DNA from: CAXXOK01 sp963666755
GTDB taxonomy: Bacteria; Bacillota; Clostridia; Christensenellales; Aristaeellaceae
Length of the DNA stretch: 64,000 nucleotides
Assembly (NCBI GenBank): GCA_963666755.2
Contig: CAXXGW010000008.1
Span: 259,767 to 323,766, forward strand
Direction: 5' to 3'
Shown: piece after piece, positions 43,407-54,161 of the stretch
Position numbering within the stretch: the stretch's first letter is position 1
Layout: every line of letters starts with the position of its first letter
Notes under the pieces: generated by a model
What the model saw: the letters and a program-made list of their open reading frames with translations, nothing else
What the model was told of the DNA's origin: nothing
Database searches by the model: none
Position numbers and translations under genes: made by a program

Positions 43407-44453
43407 TTACAGGCCGTATTGTTCCGCCAGGACCGGGTCCTTGGCGGCCACGCGCTTGGCGAGGTCGACGATCACCTTGGCCTGTTTCCAGGTGGCGTCA
43501 TCTTGCATCTTGCCATCGATCATCACCGCGCCGGTGCCGTCGGGCATGGCTTCCAGGATTTTCTTGGCAAACAGAACTTCGTTCACGTCGGGGCTGAACA
43601 CCGCCTTGGCGATGTCGATCTGGCTGGGATGCAGCGACCACGCTCCGGCGCAGCCCAACAGGAAGGCGTTGCGGAACTGCGCGGTGCACGCCGCCGAATC
43701 CGAGAAATCGCCGAACGGGCCATAGAACGCCTTGATCCCGGCGGACTGGCAGGCATCGACCATCTTGGCGACGGTGTAGTGCCACAGATCCTGCTGGAAC
43801 AGGGTGCGCGGGGCATCGCCCTGGGCATCCTGCAACACGCCGTAGAACGGATGGCCGCCGCCGACGCGGGTGGTCTTCATGCCGCGCGAAGCGGCCAGAT
43901 CGGCCGGACCCAGGCTCATGCCGTGCATGCGCGGCGAGGCCTGGGCGATGGCGGCGACGTTTTCCACACCCAGGGCGGTTTCCAGAATGGCGTGGATCAT
44001 GATCGGGCGCTTGACCTGATGCTTGGCTTCCAACTGCGCCAGCAACTGGTCCAGATAATGGATGTCCCAAGGGCCTTCCACCTTGGGCAGCATGATCACG
44101 TCGACCTTGTCGCCCGCCTCGGCGACGATGGTGGTGACGTCGTCCAGGAACCACGGGCTGTTCAGGCAGTTGACGCGGGTCCACAGCGAACAGCCGCCCA
44201 GATCGGCATTCTTCGCCACCTCGACGAAACCGGCGCGGGCCGCTTCCTTGGCATCGGCGGGAATGGCGTCTTCCAGATTGCCCAGCAGCACGTCCACATT
44301 GCGCGCCATCTCGGGCACCTTGGCCCGCATCTTTTCCACATGCGGCGGGAAGAAGTGGATCATGCGCTCCAGCGTCACCGGCACCTCGCGATAGGGGGCG
44401 GGGGCACCGATGGCCAGCGGCTCGAAGAACTTCTTGGGCGGCTTGATGGTCAT
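43407..44453 (-). CDS. mcl: Malyl-CoA lyase of the HpcH/HpaI family (Chloroflexus-type Mcl)
   Basis: A 348-residue CitE-like lyase that cleaves or forms malyl-CoA, methylmalyl-CoA or related thioesters. Family features: VDVLLGNLEDAIP (metal-binding E/D), SLWTRVNCLNSPWF, DVIMLPKVEGPWD, RPIMIHAILETALG, HGMSLGPADLAASRGMKT and FSPDVNEVLFAKKIL. From memory the long FFEPLAIGAP...HFFPPHVEKMR N-terminus and FYGPFGDFSD region follow the multifunctional Mcl of the 3-hydroxypropionate bi-cycle in Chloroflexus more closely than MclA of Rhodobacter. The ATG at 44453 gives the family length. It faces methylmalonyl-CoA mutase across a NUDIX gene, consistent with propionate/glyoxylate carbon flow. Confidence 0.88.
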   Translation of the reverse strand: MTIKPPKKFFEPLAIGAPAPYREVPVTLERMIHFFPPHVEKMRAKVPEMARNVDVLLGNLEDAIPADAKEAARAGFVEVAKNADLGGCSLWTRVNCLNSPWFLDDVTTIVAEAGDKVDVIMLPKVEGPWDIHYLDQLLAQLEAKHQVKRPIMIHAILETALGVENVAAIAQASPRMHGMSLGPADLAASRGMKTTRVGGGHPFYGVLQDAQGDAPRTLFQQDLWHYTVAKMVDACQSAGIKAFYGPFGDFSDSAACTAQFRNAFLLGCAGAWSLHPSQIDIAKAVFSPDVNEVLFAKKILEAMPDGTGAVMIDGKMQDDATWKQAKVIVDLAKRVAAKDPVLAEQYGL

Positions 44454-44469
44454 GGGAAACGCAATCCTC

Positions 44470-44522
44470 TTACCGGGAAAATCATTTGCCGGTAATAATA
44501 TTCCATTTTGTGCGTCGCACAA
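44470..44522 (-). promoter_or_regulatory. Two inverted repeats in the mcl promoter region
   Basis: TTACCGG-N12-CCGGTAA (44470-44495) lies just upstream of the lyase ATG, and TTGTGCG-T-CGCACAA (44508-44522) further up. The 78-base gap is AT-richer than its flanks (a TAATAATATT tract at about 44493-44502 between them). Likely operator sites for a regulator of the lyase; the regulator is not encoded nearby. Confidence 0.5.
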
Positions 44523-44531
44523 GGTGGAAAA

Positions 44532-45380
44532 TTAGGATTCCACCCCACCCCGCCGCAACCCGCGCACGATCGCCAGATAATCGGGCTCGCGGTCGGGGCA
44601 CAAATGGCCGTGGCGGATCAGCAGGTCGATCAGCACCAGATTGACGTTGAACTTGAAATCGTCGGTGTCGCGCACCCGCGCCGCCACCTCGTCCAGGCTC
44701 ATCACCCGGAAATCCTCGATCTCACCATCGGTGTTGCGCGGCACGTAGCCGTCGGGCAGGCACAGATCGAAGCAGAACATGGTGTCGGGTTTCAGGCCCC
44801 ACTGATCCTCGTGACAATACGAGATGGCGCCCACCGGACGGGCGGTGCGGGCCAGGGCTTCGGAAATGTCCGCTTCCTCGGCCGCTTCCTTGACCAGATT
44901 GTCCATCAGACCCAGACCGGCAGGCTGGCCGCCGGCGATCAGATTGTCCAGCTTGCCCGGCGCCACCGCCCGGTCGGCGGCACGCTTGGCGATCCACAGG
45001 CGGCCGTCACCGCGCAGGCCGTTGACGTGGATGCCATAGGCCCGCACCCCGAACAGGCTGACCACGGCACGGTCGATGGCCATCACCGGCACCGCCGCCC
45101 AATCGGTGGAGACGCGATACCACTCGCCCTTCAGCTTGGGCGTGCCCGCCCGCCCGGCCAGCGCCGCGCAATATTCCGCCACGGCCTGGGTGCGGGCATC
45201 GGGGGTGTCGAGACGGTCGCTCAGCCACACCGCCTCCTCGCCCAACTCGAACGGGCCGTCGGCCAGCAGCGGCAGCAGGTCGCGGCGAATGGCGCCGACC
45301 CGCTGCCCGGCGACGATGAAGGGCAGGAAGCGTTCGGGATGGTGCCGGTTGCAGGCGGTGATGTGGTCGAGGAAAGCCAT
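44532..45380 (-). CDS. DUF4743 / NUDIX hydrolase
   Basis: A 282-residue protein with an N-terminal DUF4743 domain (residues 1-115) and a NUDIX domain (about 120-265) whose box is GGQPAGLGLMDNLVKEAAEEADI with KEAAEE in place of REUxEE. This is the family related to yeast/plant thiamin-diphosphate NUDIX enzymes that remove damaged thiamin diphosphates. The activity here is inferred from the family. Upstream of mcl on the same strand with a 78-base gap that contains probable regulatory sites, so it may be transcribed independently of mcl. Confidence 0.85.
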   Translation of the reverse strand: MAFLDHITACNRHHPERFLPFIVAGQRVGAIRRDLLPLLADGPFELGEEAVWLSDRLDTPDARTQAVAEYCAALAGRAGTPKLKGEWYRVSTDWAAVPVMAIDRAVVSLFGVRAYGIHVNGLRGDGRLWIAKRAADRAVAPGKLDNLIAGGQPAGLGLMDNLVKEAAEEADISEALARTARPVGAISYCHEDQWGLKPDTMFCFDLCLPDGYVPRNTDGEIEDFRVMSLDEVAARVRDTDDFKFNVNLVLIDLLIRHGHLCPDREPDYLAIVRGLRRGGVES

Positions 45381-45464
45381 GGGCGGCAGCCTGAGCCTGG
45401 GACGGCGCGCCGTCAAGGGCACGAAAGCACCCGCTGGCCCTGTGGGTATGTGGTAACACCACCA

Positions 45465-45489
45465 CTTGCGCATGCCCATATTGCGCAAG
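45465..45489. promoter_or_regulatory. Inverted repeat upstream of methylmalonyl-CoA mutase
   Basis: CTTGCGCA-N9-TGCGCAAG, eight-base perfect arms, lies between the divergent NUDIX gene and the mutase, about 95 bases before the mutase ATG. Size and symmetry suit a dimeric regulator. In alphaproteobacteria short-chain acyl-CoA regulators of the ScfR/PccR kind use TTTGC/GCAAA sites; this is similar but not identical, so the link is speculative. Confidence 0.5.
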
Positions 45490-45581
45490 GAAATTACTTG
45501 GGTGCATGGACGGAATGCCACCCTGGGGTTATACTCCTGCGCTCCCGGATACGAGGACGCGGGAAACCAGGAGGAGAGGAC

Positions 45582-47732
<2,151 letters not shown>

Positions 47733-47755
47733 ACGGACGGCACCTCCGACGAGCG

Positions 47756-47788
47756 AACGGCCGGGCGCAAGCCCGGCCGTTTTGCTTT
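47756..47788. terminator. Intrinsic terminator after methylmalonyl-CoA mutase
   Basis: AACGGCCGGGC (47756-47766), loop GCAA, GCCCGGCCGTT (47771-47781), then TTGCTTT. Eleven-base perfect stem; being symmetric it probably also serves the convergent chemoreceptor gene. Confidence 0.85.
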
Positions 47789-47793
47789 GGCGG

Positions 47794-49506
47794 TCAGCCG
47801 GTGGACAGCCGCGCCACGAAATCGTCCACCGACCGGGTCAGGGTGTCCGCCAGATCGGCCAGATGCCCGGCGGCATCGGCCACCGAACGGGTGGCCTCGC
47901 CCGCCGCATGGGCGGAATCGGTGACGGCGGTCAACCGTTCCACCACCAGGGCCGAACGCTCGGCGGCATCGCGTACATTGGCGACGATGGACAGGGTGGC
48001 GGTATCCTGTTCCGCCATGGCCGAGGACACGCTGGCGGCGATGGCCGACAGCTCGCCCACCACCGCCTCGAAGGCGTCGATCTCGCGCACCACCGCATGG
48101 GTGCCGTCCTGGATGGCGCCGATCTGGCCGGAAATCTCGCCGGTGGCCTGGGTGGTCTGGGTGGCCAGTTCCTTGACCTCGCCCGCCACCACGGCAAAGC
48201 CCTTGCCGACCTCGCCCGCCCTTGCCGCCTCGATGGTGGCGTTCATGGCCAGCAGGTTGGTCATGGCGGCGATGCGGTCGATGAAGGTGGCGATCTGGCT
48301 GATGCGGCTGGCGGTGTCGGCCAGTTCGTCCACCCGGCCGCCGGTGGCTTCCAGCGATTGCCGCGCCCGCGACGCGCTGTCGGCCGACCGCACCACCTGC
48401 CGCGTCACCTCGTTGATGGAGCGCGACAGGGCATTGGCGGTTTCCGCCACCGCATAGACGTTCTCGCTGGCCTGACGCGAGGATTCCGCCGCCTCGCCGC
48501 CACGCTCCGCCGACAACGCCACCGCGTCCACCATGATGCGTGAACTGGCGTGCAGGGCGCGGGCGGTGGCGGCTACCTGCTCCACCACCTTGTGCACCGA
48601 GGCGCGGAAGGCCTCGACCACCTGGGCCAGGGCGGCGCGTTTCTCGGCCTCGGCCCGCGCCCGCATCTCGTCTTCTTTCTGCTGGAACTGGGCGCGCTCG
48701 ACGATGTGTTCGCGGAACACCACCAGCGAGTCGACGATGGCGCCCAATTCGTCGCGCCGCGCCAAGGCCGCCAGATCGCCCCGGGTGTCGCCCTTGGACA
48801 GCGCCAGGGTGGCCTGGGCGATGCGTCCCACCGAGCGGCCGGTATTGCCGCCCACCCCCCACGCCGCCAGCGCCACCACGATGACGGCGGCGATGGTGGT
48901 GGCGGTGAACAGCGCGACCACCTTGTGGGCGGCGATGGCCGCCCCCTCGGCCCGCAGCCGCGAATCCGAGCGCGCCGATGCCACCAACTGGTCGATGGTA
49001 CGGGCGGTGCGGGTGAAATTGTCCTGGAACGGCGCCAGGAACGATCCGGCACTGGCGAAATCGATTTCCAGCATGGCGCCGACCACCTCGACCGCGCCCT
49101 GGATGTTGGTCAGCTCCTTGAGCGTCTCGCCGATCACCAGCTTCTGCTCGTCATCGGCGAAGCGGTCGCGGAAATCGGCCAGGGTGGCGGCGATGGCCGC
49201 CACCTGCTTGCCCAAGGCCGCCAGCCGCTCCGCCAGTTGTTCGGCGGACAACGGCGCCACCGCGTATTGGGTCAGCAGCCGATACATGTCGGCATCGGCC
49301 TTGCGCAGGGCGGTGTTGGCGCCCGACAACAGCAGGGCGCCCTCCAAGTTACGGCCGACGATAGTTTCCGTCTGCCGCACCATGCCGTCCATACCCGAGG
49401 CACCGACCAGGGCCAGACAGCCCATCAGCGCCACGGCGATCAGCGGGGCCACGGCGAATTTCACCACCAGGGGCAAATCGGCCAGGCGATAGGGAATGCG
49501 AACCAT
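47794..49506 (-). CDS. Methyl-accepting chemotaxis protein
   Basis: A 570-residue transducer. Membrane segments at about residues 14-34 and 198-217 flank a helical periplasmic domain of 160 residues (4-helix type). A HAMP domain (about 218-272) and a signalling coiled coil follow, with the tip IAAMTNLLAMNATIEAARAGEVGKGFAVVA near residues 430-460. No CheR-docking pentapeptide at the C-terminus. Last gene of the YfiR-like - TonB receptor - chemoreceptor operon (20 bp from the receptor), which suggests it reports on what the receptor imports (inference). Confidence 0.92.
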   Translation of the reverse strand: MVRIPYRLADLPLVVKFAVAPLIAVALMGCLALVGASGMDGMVRQTETIVGRNLEGALLLSGANTALRKADADMYRLLTQYAVAPLSAEQLAERLAALGKQVAAIAATLADFRDRFADDEQKLVIGETLKELTNIQGAVEVVGAMLEIDFASAGSFLAPFQDNFTRTARTIDQLVASARSDSRLRAEGAAIAAHKVVALFTATTIAAVIVVALAAWGVGGNTGRSVGRIAQATLALSKGDTRGDLAALARRDELGAIVDSLVVFREHIVERAQFQQKEDEMRARAEAEKRAALAQVVEAFRASVHKVVEQVAATARALHASSRIMVDAVALSAERGGEAAESSRQASENVYAVAETANALSRSINEVTRQVVRSADSASRARQSLEATGGRVDELADTASRISQIATFIDRIAAMTNLLAMNATIEAARAGEVGKGFAVVAGEVKELATQTTQATGEISGQIGAIQDGTHAVVREIDAFEAVVGELSAIAASVSSAMAEQDTATLSIVANVRDAAERSALVVERLTAVTDSAHAAGEATRSVADAAGHLADLADTLTRSVDDFVARLSTG

Positions 49507-49526
49507 GGCCCCGTCCTCCGTTCGCG

Positions 49527-51596
49527 TCAGAACTTGCTGGACACGGTCAGGAACAGCTGCCGTTCCACGGCCGAGCCCGAGGTTTCGTCATGTTCCGACA
49601 GGTTGATGGAGGTTCCCTGCACCGCCACGGTCAGGTTTTCGGTGAGGTTGTAGCCCAGGCGGGCATCGACGGTGACGTAGCCCGCCACATGCTGCGAGCC
49701 GTACACCGCCGCCGAGGCCTGGGACGAGGCGTAAGGCATGTCGTAGGCGGCGGAATAGCGCCCGAACAAATCCATTTCCCACTGCCCCAGGGTATAGCCG
49801 ACGCGGCCGCTCAGCAGATGGTGAGGCGTCCCCTTCTCGAACATCACCGGATAGGTGGGATCGGACACCAGGGCGCCCAGGGTCGAGCGGCCGTTGTCCT
49901 TGGACAAATCCTCGGACACGAATTCCAGCCGGTAATCGGCCCCCCAGCGCCAGCCGTCGGGGCTGCTGCCCTTCAGGCCCAATTCGGTGCCGATGGCGGT
50001 GGAATCGCCGATGTTCTGGAACTGGGTGACGCGGATCGGCGCGGTGCGGATGAAGTCCAGGCCGGGCGAGGCCTTGATATCCTCGGTCAACTGATAGAAC
50101 AGCGTCACCGAGCCCTTGCCGCCGATTTCCGGCACCAGGCGGTCATAGCCGATCTCGGCGTTAGTGACGATGGTCGGGTCCAGATTGGGATTGCCGATGC
50201 CCAGCACCGACCCGGTGGAATTGCGGCTTTCATAGCCCAGTTCCAGCAGGCTAGGCACCTGGACGCCGCGCCCCACCGAGGCGCGGAACGAATCCTTGTC
50301 GGTGGCCTTGTACACCAGCCCCAGATTGGCGCTGGGCTCGGTCAGGGTGCGGTCGTAATCGCTGTTGCTGTAGGGGTTGGCGGTATCCTTGCCACCCGAG
50401 CGCTCCAGCACCAGATGATCCAGGCGCGCCGCCGTGGTGACGCTCAGCTTGGGACTGACCGTCCAATCCCACATACCGGCGGCGGAATAGACGTCATAGG
50501 CGATGGTGGCGGCACCGCCGCTGTTCGAGCCGGTGCCCGGGGCGGTGTTCATCTCGTTGTGGCGGAACTCTCCCGCCACGCGGAACGAGTGGGCGGCGCC
50601 GACCTTGAACAGATCCTGCAGCTTGGCGACCATCACCGTATTCTCGACGGTGAACTGGCGCGGATAGAGCTGTGGGGCATTGAACGAAATCTTGGCGCTG
50701 TTCACATAGGCGGTGCCCTCCACCAGCCCGATGCCGGTGGCCGAGGTCACCGTGCTTTTGGCCGACCGCACAGTGTAATCATTGGCGGTGATGGCGAAAT
50801 TGGGAATGAACTCGTTCTGCTGCACCTGGCTTTGCGACAGCTCGACCCCCACCTGGGTGTCGGGGCCAAGCTGGGCCAGGGTGTCCATGTTCAACGCCCG
50901 GCGCTGCGGCGCATGGCGATAGGGGGCCTGGAAGCTTTCGCCGCCGGTGTCGAACTCGTCGGCATCGAAGCCGCTGGCCGACAGCCGGGCACCCAGCTTG
51001 CCGCCGAGCAGCTTGGCGGTGCCCACCGCCCCGGCCTCGCGGTAACCGTCGGTGCCGACACGAATTGTGGCGGCATTCACGTCGTCATACAGCGGGTTGT
51101 AGGTGATGATGTTGATGACGCCGCCCACGGCGTTGAAGCCGAACAACGCGGTGTTGGGGCCTTTCACCACCTCGATCTGGCGGATTTCCGCCAGTTGCAC
51201 CGGCAGAGTGTTCCACGCCGTCATGGCGTAATGGTCCAGATAGACCTGACGGCCGTTGACCAGCACCAGCAGGCGCGGCGAATAGGCCTGGTTGTAGCCG
51301 CGCACCGAGACATCCGAGGCACCACGGCTGAACTGCCACACATCCAGATCGCTGTATTCGCGCAGGATGCCGGGAATATCCACCGCCGCCGCCCGGCGGA
51401 TATCGTCGGCGGAAATGATGGTCATGGACAGCGGCACCTCGGTGGCGCGCTGCGGCTTGCCGGTGGCACTGGTGGTGACCGGTTCGCCGAACACCTGTTC
51501 CAGGGCACCGTAATCGATGGTTTGACCGCGCACGGCGGCGGGGAAGGTGGCGGCCAGGGCACTGCCGGCCAGCAGAAGGGCGAGGGGCTTGCTCAT
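49527..51596 (-). CDS. TonB-dependent outer-membrane receptor
   Basis: A 689-residue receptor with a signal peptide (KPLALLLAGSALAATFPAAVRG), a plug domain from about residue 45 to 170 (PLSMTIISADDIRRAAAVDIPGIL, DVSVRGYNQAYSPRLLVLVNGR, IEVVKGPNTALFGFNAVGGVINI), and a beta-barrel ending in the aromatic residue F (LFLTVSSKF), as outer-membrane barrels do. The ligand is unknown; no Fur site or siderophore gene is seen. It follows the YfiR-like gene by 4 bp and precedes a chemoreceptor gene, a layout that suggests signalling coupled to uptake. Confidence 0.93.
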   Translation of the reverse strand: MSKPLALLLAGSALAATFPAAVRGQTIDYGALEQVFGEPVTTSATGKPQRATEVPLSMTIISADDIRRAAAVDIPGILREYSDLDVWQFSRGASDVSVRGYNQAYSPRLLVLVNGRQVYLDHYAMTAWNTLPVQLAEIRQIEVVKGPNTALFGFNAVGGVINIITYNPLYDDVNAATIRVGTDGYREAGAVGTAKLLGGKLGARLSASGFDADEFDTGGESFQAPYRHAPQRRALNMDTLAQLGPDTQVGVELSQSQVQQNEFIPNFAITANDYTVRSAKSTVTSATGIGLVEGTAYVNSAKISFNAPQLYPRQFTVENTVMVAKLQDLFKVGAAHSFRVAGEFRHNEMNTAPGTGSNSGGAATIAYDVYSAAGMWDWTVSPKLSVTTAARLDHLVLERSGGKDTANPYSNSDYDRTLTEPSANLGLVYKATDKDSFRASVGRGVQVPSLLELGYESRNSTGSVLGIGNPNLDPTIVTNAEIGYDRLVPEIGGKGSVTLFYQLTEDIKASPGLDFIRTAPIRVTQFQNIGDSTAIGTELGLKGSSPDGWRWGADYRLEFVSEDLSKDNGRSTLGALVSDPTYPVMFEKGTPHHLLSGRVGYTLGQWEMDLFGRYSAAYDMPYASSQASAAVYGSQHVAGYVTVDARLGYNLTENLTVAVQGTSINLSEHDETSGSAVERQLFLTVSSKF

Positions 51597-51600
51597 GGCC

Positions 51601-52185
51601 TCAGATCTCCGAGATCATCATGCGGAAGGCGGTGGTGAATTCGACCGAGCTGGCCTGCGCCGCGGCGCGGTTGACCAGAATCTCGACGCGCGGTTCGCTT
51701 TTCACCGCCATCACACACTTGCCCGCCTGGGCACAGGCCGCGTCGGTGGACACGGTCAGCAGCTTGCGCCCTTTCGCCGCCTCGAAGATGGCGTCACGCG
51801 CCGCGCCGGTGGCGGCGGTGACGAACACCAGCTGGCAGTTTTCCAGCGCGGCCAGTTGCCCGACCGGCACCAGCACCGGCAGCGGAGTCAACACCGGGGT
51901 CTTGGCCCCCTCCAGGGCGGCCTTGGCCTGTTCGGCATCCTTGACCGAATCGGGCTGGCCGGGGTCGAACACCACCGCCACCTTGATCTCACCGCTGGGC
52001 TTGGCGGCCTGAAAGCCGATGGCCTTGACGATGACCTGGGCATCCTTGACCGACGTTTCCGCCCAGGCCGAGGCCGTGGTCAGCATGACGGCGAGCACGG
52101 CGTATGGGGCGCCCCGCCGCGCCGCATGGGCGCACGGGTTCGCCATCTGCCCGCGCCGCGCGGCAGAGAACCAATTTTGAAGCAC
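51601..52185 (-). CDS. YfiR-like (DUF4154) periplasmic protein
   Basis: About 194 residues with an N-terminal membrane/signal segment (PYAVLAVMLTTASAWA, residues 27-42). The mature part fits DUF4154/YfiR: a Rossmann-like region (EIKVAVVFDPGQPD), LENCQLVFVTAATG, then KLLTVSTDAACAQAGKCVMAV and EPRVEILVNRAAAQAS. Cysteines C117, C151 and C157 parallel the disulfide-forming cysteines of YfiR. In Pseudomonas YfiR represses a membrane diguanylate cyclase. GTG at 52185 is preceded by AGGAG seven bases upstream; an ATG at 52146 is an alternative. First gene of the operon with the TonB receptor and chemoreceptor. Confidence 0.7.
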   Translation of the reverse strand: MLQNWFSAARRGQMANPCAHAARRGAPYAVLAVMLTTASAWAETSVKDAQVIVKAIGFQAAKPSGEIKVAVVFDPGQPDSVKDAEQAKAALEGAKTPVLTPLPVLVPVGQLAALENCQLVFVTAATGAARDAIFEAAKGRKLLTVSTDAACAQAGKCVMAVKSEPRVEILVNRAAAQASSVEFTTAFRMMISEI

Positions 52186-52246
52186 GGAACACTCCTGGAC
52201 CTTGCGTTGCCTCCAGGCATCCCGGTGGAGCGGCTTCAACCGCCAA

Positions 52247-52696
52247 TTATACCTTTCCGAGGCGCCCTATTCCCTAATGAGCAATTTGATTCCGTATACG
52301 TCAATGGGAAAATAATCTTTTATGCAAAAATCAAACGATGCTCGCAATTTCAATAGTTCCTTTTTATTCAAATGGATATAGGTTGACTGGGCAAGAAGCG
52401 GAACAACCCCACCCGTTTATGTGACGATCATCCTACCCGCTATACCACAGGATCCCACCCGGCATTCCCTATACGTCATGTCCTGCACTCAATAGTCACT
52501 AATATCTGTTTTTCTCCTATTGGATGAGACGGCGCCACCGGCCAGACCTTACGCGCATCGCGGGGAAGGTGATCATCATTACAATCAATGGAATATGCTG
52601 TGCGCCAATATTCAATGCTCGATAACTCATTTCACAGGAGCATCCACCCTCAGCATCATTAGCGCCGCTGATTTGAACACCCGATCCGACGGCCCG
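52247..52696. other. AT-rich intergenic region without a recognisable gene
   Basis: About 450 bases between divergent genes, visibly richer in A and T than its surroundings (for example runs of A/T at about 52307-52375 and 52497-52515). It should hold the promoters for the YfiR operon (leftward) and the alpha/beta hydrolase (rightward). No convincing start/ribosome-site pair for a small gene was found. Confidence 0.6.
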
Positions 52697-53596
52697 ATGC
52701 ACACAGCCATTCCCCGCCGCGCCTTCCTGACCGGCGCCTCCGCCCTGGGCCTCGCCGCCTGCACCTCCCACCCCGCCGACCGCCTGCTGGGACATACGAT
52801 TGTCGGCAACGGTCCCGAGACCGTGGTGGTCATGCATGAATGGCTGGGCGACCACGGCAATTACGACGATGCCCTGCCCTATCTGTCCTCTGGCGCCGCC
52901 CGCTGGGTCTTCGCCGATTTGCGCGGCTATGGCCTGTCGCGGGACCTGAGCGGCAGCTATTCGCTGACCGAGGCGGCCGAGGATATCGTCGCCCTGATGG
53001 ATGCCCAGGGCGCCGCCACCTTCCATGTGGTCGGCCATTCCATGACCGGCATGCTGGCGCAGTATATGGCCGCCCGCTGGCCGGACCGGGTGCGCAGCGT
53101 GGTCGCCATCTCGCCGGTGCCCGCCACCGGCTTCAAGGCCGACACTACCGCCCTGACCAAGCTGCGGGCGGTGATCACCGACGACAACGCCCTGCGCGCG
53201 GCGGTGACCGCCCGCACCGGCAACCGCTATGGCCCCGGCTGGCTGGAGCGCAAGGTGGCCATGGCGCGGCGCGCCCAGCCCGCCGCCATGTACGGCTATC
53301 TGGACATGTTCACCGGCAATGATTTTTCCGACAAGGCCGTGGGGCTGACCCAACCGGCGACCCTGATCGTCGGCGCCCACGACATCGCCTATTACGGCCG
53401 CGCCGCGCTGGAGCCCGCGCTGCGCCGCGCCTTCACCCGCCTGGACATCGCCGTGGTGGCCGAGGCCGGACATTATTCCATGGTGGAAACCCCGGTTCTG
53501 CTGGCCTCGCTGGTGGAACGGTCGGTTCTGTCCGCCGCCTCCAGCCGCGCCGCCCAGAACGGCCCGAATTCTTCATCCCGTATCACAACCGCGTAA
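52697..53596 (+). CDS. Exported alpha/beta hydrolase with Tat-type lipoprotein signal
   Basis: A 299-residue alpha/beta hydrolase. The N-terminus has a twin-arginine start and lipobox (RRAFLTGASALGLAAC, C19), so it is probably exported by Tat and lipid-anchored. Catalytic features: nucleophile elbow GHSMTG (S115), H259 in AEAGHYSMVETP and an oxyanion-type loop VMHEWLGDH. The substrate is unknown. The ATG at 52697 is chosen because it begins the signal; the ribosome site is weak and a longer frame upstream is in AT-rich DNA. Followed after 16 bp by a secreted Cache protein. Confidence 0.85.
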   Translation: MHTAIPRRAFLTGASALGLAACTSHPADRLLGHTIVGNGPETVVVMHEWLGDHGNYDDALPYLSSGAARWVFADLRGYGLSRDLSGSYSLTEAAEDIVALMDAQGAATFHVVGHSMTGMLAQYMAARWPDRVRSVVAISPVPATGFKADTTALTKLRAVITDDNALRAAVTARTGNRYGPGWLERKVAMARRAQPAAMYGYLDMFTGNDFSDKAVGLTQPATLIVGAHDIAYYGRAALEPALRRAFTRLDIAVVAEAGHYSMVETPVLLASLVERSVLSAASSRAAQNGPNSSSRITTA

Positions 53597-53612
53597 CCCA
53601 AGGGGGAATAGA

Positions 53613-54083
53613 ATGCTGCGTTCCATGCTTCGCTTCGCTGGCGTCGCCACCGTCGCCGCCCTGATCTCTGCTCCGGCCATGGCCCAGACCGGCCCCAAGG
53701 CCGACGAGGTGGTCGCGTTCGTGAAAAAGGCCGTCGCCCACGTCAACACCGTCGGCGAGGAAAAGGCCTTCGCCGATTTCTCGGACAAGGCCAATGCCGA
53801 GTGGATCAAGGGCGAGCTGTACATCTTCTGCCATCAGATCGACAACGCCACCAACGTCGCCCATGGCGGCAATCCGGCCCTGCGCGGCAAGAACGTGCTG
53901 GGCTTCAAGGACCCGGACGGCCTGATGGTCAACCAGCTGATCTTCGAAAAGGTCAAGGCCGAGGGTAAGGGCTGGGTCGAATACAAGTGGCCGAACCCCA
54001 CCACCAACAAGGTCGAGCCCAAGGCCATCTATTCCGAGCTGGTCAAGGGCAAGTACGCTTGCGGTTCCGGCTACTACAAGTAA
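53613..54083 (+). CDS. Secreted single-Cache-domain protein
   Basis: A 156-residue exported protein (signal peptide MLRSMLRFAGVATVAALISA in part, cleavage after AMA-Q near residue 24). The mature domain is sCache_2: ELYIFCHQIDNATNVAHGGNP and GKGWVEYKWPNPTTNKVEPK, with a C-terminal ACGSGYYK. It is a paralogue of the protein at 39182-39661. It precedes a chemoreceptor gene whose own periplasmic part is not a Cache domain, so it may serve as its soluble ligand-binding partner (inference). An intrinsic terminator follows the gene. Confidence 0.88.
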   Translation: MLRSMLRFAGVATVAALISAPAMAQTGPKADEVVAFVKKAVAHVNTVGEEKAFADFSDKANAEWIKGELYIFCHQIDNATNVAHGGNPALRGKNVLGFKDPDGLMVNQLIFEKVKAEGKGWVEYKWPNPTTNKVEPKAIYSELVKGKYACGSGYYK

Positions 54084-54093
54084 GTCGCGGCCA

Positions 54094-54134
54094 TCGCCCC
54101 GGCGGCCCATGCGGACCGTCGGGGCGAATTATTT
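54094..54134 (+). terminator. Intrinsic terminator after the Cache gene
   Basis: TCGCCCCGGCGG (54094-54105) pairs with CCGTCGGGGCGA (54116-54127) over 12 bases with one G-U pair, then ATTATTT. It separates the Cache gene from the chemoreceptor. Confidence 0.7.
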
Positions 54135-54161
54135 AAGGCTTGGCGGAAGGGCGCTCCCGAA

